This document shows, piece by piece, positions 6,675-7,424 of a stretch of DNA of 7,424 nt. Position numbers and translations under genes: made by a program. How positions within the stretch are numbered: position 1 is the stretch's first letter; each line of letters begins with the position of its first letter. This DNA is from an uncultured Oscillospiraceae bacterium (GTDB lineage: Bacteria; Bacillota; Clostridia; Oscillospirales; Oscillospiraceae), in assembly GCA_947627085.1 (NCBI GenBank), contig CANQUO010000105.1, positions 1 to 7,424 of the forward strand, read 5' to 3'. Under the pieces are notes generated by a model. It was given only the letters and a program-made list of their open reading frames with translations, was not told the DNA's origin and ran no database searches.

Positions 6675-7385
6675 GTGACACAGGAGTATACCATAGGCGA
6701 CATAGCCGCGGAGCTTGGCGTGAGCAAGACCACCGTGTCAAGGGCCATCTCCGGGACGGGGCGGATAAGCGGGGAGACCCGCCGCCGGGTGCTGGAGCTC
6801 ATAGAGGAGCGGGGCTACCGGCCCAGCGCCGTGGCGAAGGGGCTTGCCAAGAGCAGGACCTATAATATCGGCGTGGTCATACCCAGCGTGGACGTGGGCC
6901 TGGAGTTTTCGTTCTTCCGGGAGTGCATGGTGGGGATATGCGAGTACGCGGCGTCCAGGGACTACGACGTGATACTGACCATGGGGGACGAAATATCGAA
7001 AATACGCCGGATACTTGAAAACAGCAAGGTGGACGGCATGATCGCCGCCAGGAGCGAGGAGGGCTCCGAGATGGAGACCCTTATAACCGAGCGCGGCGTG
7101 CCCTTCGTGCGTATCGGCGCTTCGGGGGATGGGGATATCGTATCGGTGGACAACGCCAACTCCCTGGCCGCCGCCGAGATGACCGAGAGGCTTGTGGACC
7201 TGGGCGCCGAGAGGCTTACGCTCTTAGGCGGGGATGAGAGGCACTTCGTCACGAAAAACCGGGCCGCGGGCTTTAAAAGGGCGTGCAAAAAAAGGGGCGT
7301 GGGGGAGAGCCGGGTGAAATCCCAGCTGGCCCGCCTGCGCCGGGCGCTCCGGGCCCATCTGGAAAAGGAGGGCTTTTTCCTATGA
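6675..7385 (+). CDS. LacI/GalR-family repressor, truncated and fused in frame to an ECF-sigma C-terminus
   Basis: The GTG start follows a purine-rich AGGGGGGCGGAGAG ribosome site, and the protein aligns with LacI-family N-termini from its first residues. Residues 5-25 (YTIGDIAAELGVSKTTVSRAI) form the helix-turn-helix. The hinge helix lies at about 48-60 (YRPSAVAKGLAKSRT), followed by IGVVIP, the first strand of the sugar-binding domain. The family pattern continues through VSVDNANSLAAAEM, LVDLGAERLTLLGG and NRAAGFKRACKKRG at about residue 207. A normal member is about 330-345 residues, with some 125 more to complete the ligand pocket. Here residues 208-236 instead read like the end of an ECF sigma factor (ESRVKSQLARLRRALRAHLEKEG). 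By position the gene should regulate the divergent GH42 gene, but as written it could bind DNA and probably not its sugar. Biological fusion and assembly chimera are both possible. Confidence 0.85.
   Translation: MTQEYTIGDIAAELGVSKTTVSRAISGTGRISGETRRRVLELIEERGYRPSAVAKGLAKSRTYNIGVVIPSVDVGLEFSFFRECMVGICEYAASRDYDVILTMGDEISKIRRILENSKVDGMIAARSEEGSEMETLITERGVPFVRIGASGDGDIVSVDNANSLAAAEMTERLVDLGAERLTLLGGDERHFVTKNRAAGFKRACKKRGVGESRVKSQLARLRRALRAHLEKEGFFL
7296..7385 (+). pseudogene. C-terminal fragment of an ECF sigma factor (region 4 recognition helix to stop)
   Basis: The last 29 codons of the LacI-type ORF encode GVGESRVKSQLARLRRALRAHLEKEGFFL. This is the typical end of sigma region 4: the G-(I/V)-x-E-S-R-V-K-S turn and recognition helix, then a basic amphipathic helix and LEKEG. 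Regions 2 and 3, the -10 recognition part and the first region 4 helices are absent, so it cannot act as a sigma factor. Neither other plus-strand frame offers a LacI-like continuation here: one hits TGA at 7315 and the other is a low-complexity Gly/Pro run. A simple single-base frameshift therefore does not explain the change. Family assignment is by pattern recognition, not search. Confidence 0.75.
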
Positions 7386-7424
7386 CAAACGAGGACATTC
7401 TGTACGCCGTCGGGGACATCCCCG
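7382..7424 (+). CDS. Start of a gene overlapping the sigma-like stop (possible anti-sigma/ECF partner, partial)
   Basis: ATG at 7382 overlaps the TGA of the preceding ORF (ATGA). AAGGAGG at 7365-7371 lies 10 nt upstream as a strong ribosome site. Only 14 codons are visible (MTNEDILYAVGDIP) before the window ends. Their style, an acidic N-terminus with ILxAxGDI, resembles the short cytoplasmic starts of proteins encoded just after ECF sigma genes in Clostridia, often membrane anti-sigma factors. That identity is inferred from the start pattern and the ATGA coupling. No membrane segment is visible in this fragment. Confidence 0.6.
   Translation, partial: MTNEDILYAVGDIP

Noticed and set aside
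6517..6802. Short minus-strand frames over the GH42-LacI gap and LacI start
   Set aside because: They overlap the clear HTH coding region and the promoters on the other strand. Their composition is not protein-like and they lack start signals.
7287..7300. Simple frameshift at the A7/G4 run truncating LacI
   Set aside because: The alternative plus-strand frames after the run give an early TGA or a Gly/Pro-rich run, neither LacI-like. The frame that stays open is clearly sigma-like, so a single-base indel does not restore the repressor.

Overview
The window is bacterial chromosomal DNA with GC-rich genes and sharply AT-rich intergenic gaps. The gene content and style suggest a gut-type member of the Clostridia (Bacillota), perhaps close to Oscillospiraceae. 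Pointers are strong AGGAGG-type Shine-Dalgarno sites, a membrane-anchored HtrA with a Pro/Tyr-rich cytoplasmic tail, a cytosolic GH42 enzyme beside a divergent LacI regulator, and an ECF-sigma tail overlapping a gene that starts MTNEDILYAVGDIP. The taxonomic guess is an inference from style, not a match. No RNA genes, CRISPR array, IS element or phage gene was seen.

Layout. Positions 1-1469 (minus): HtrA/DegP-family membrane serine protease, cut by the window edge just before its C-terminus. 1470-1645: AT-rich divergent promoter region. 1646-4498 (plus): complete uvrA, the damage-recognition ATPase of nucleotide excision repair. 4499-4550: convergent gap with a perfect 11-bp hairpin terminator. 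4551-6527 (minus): complete GH42 beta-galactosidase-type glycoside hydrolase. 6528-6674: divergent regulatory region with a perfect-consensus promoter for the regulator, whose -10 box interlocks with that of the GH42 promoter. 6675-7385 (plus): an ORF that begins as a LacI/GalR repressor but ends as the last ~29 residues of an ECF sigma factor. 7382-7424 (plus): first codons of a gene resembling those that follow ECF sigma factors (possible anti-sigma).

How the parts work together. htrA and uvrA are divergent, unrelated stress-survival functions (envelope protein quality control and DNA repair) sharing one intergenic gap. The GH42 gene and the LacI-type gene form a classic sugar-utilisation pair: a cytosolic glycosidase and a divergent repressor that would sense its sugar. 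The most unusual point is at the right end. The repressor lacks roughly the last third of its sugar-binding domain and runs in frame into a sigma-factor C-terminus, with the expected downstream partner gene still attached by an ATGA overlap. This is either a real deletion/fusion or an assembly chimera, and the sequence alone cannot decide. Everything else is well-conserved, ordinary biology.
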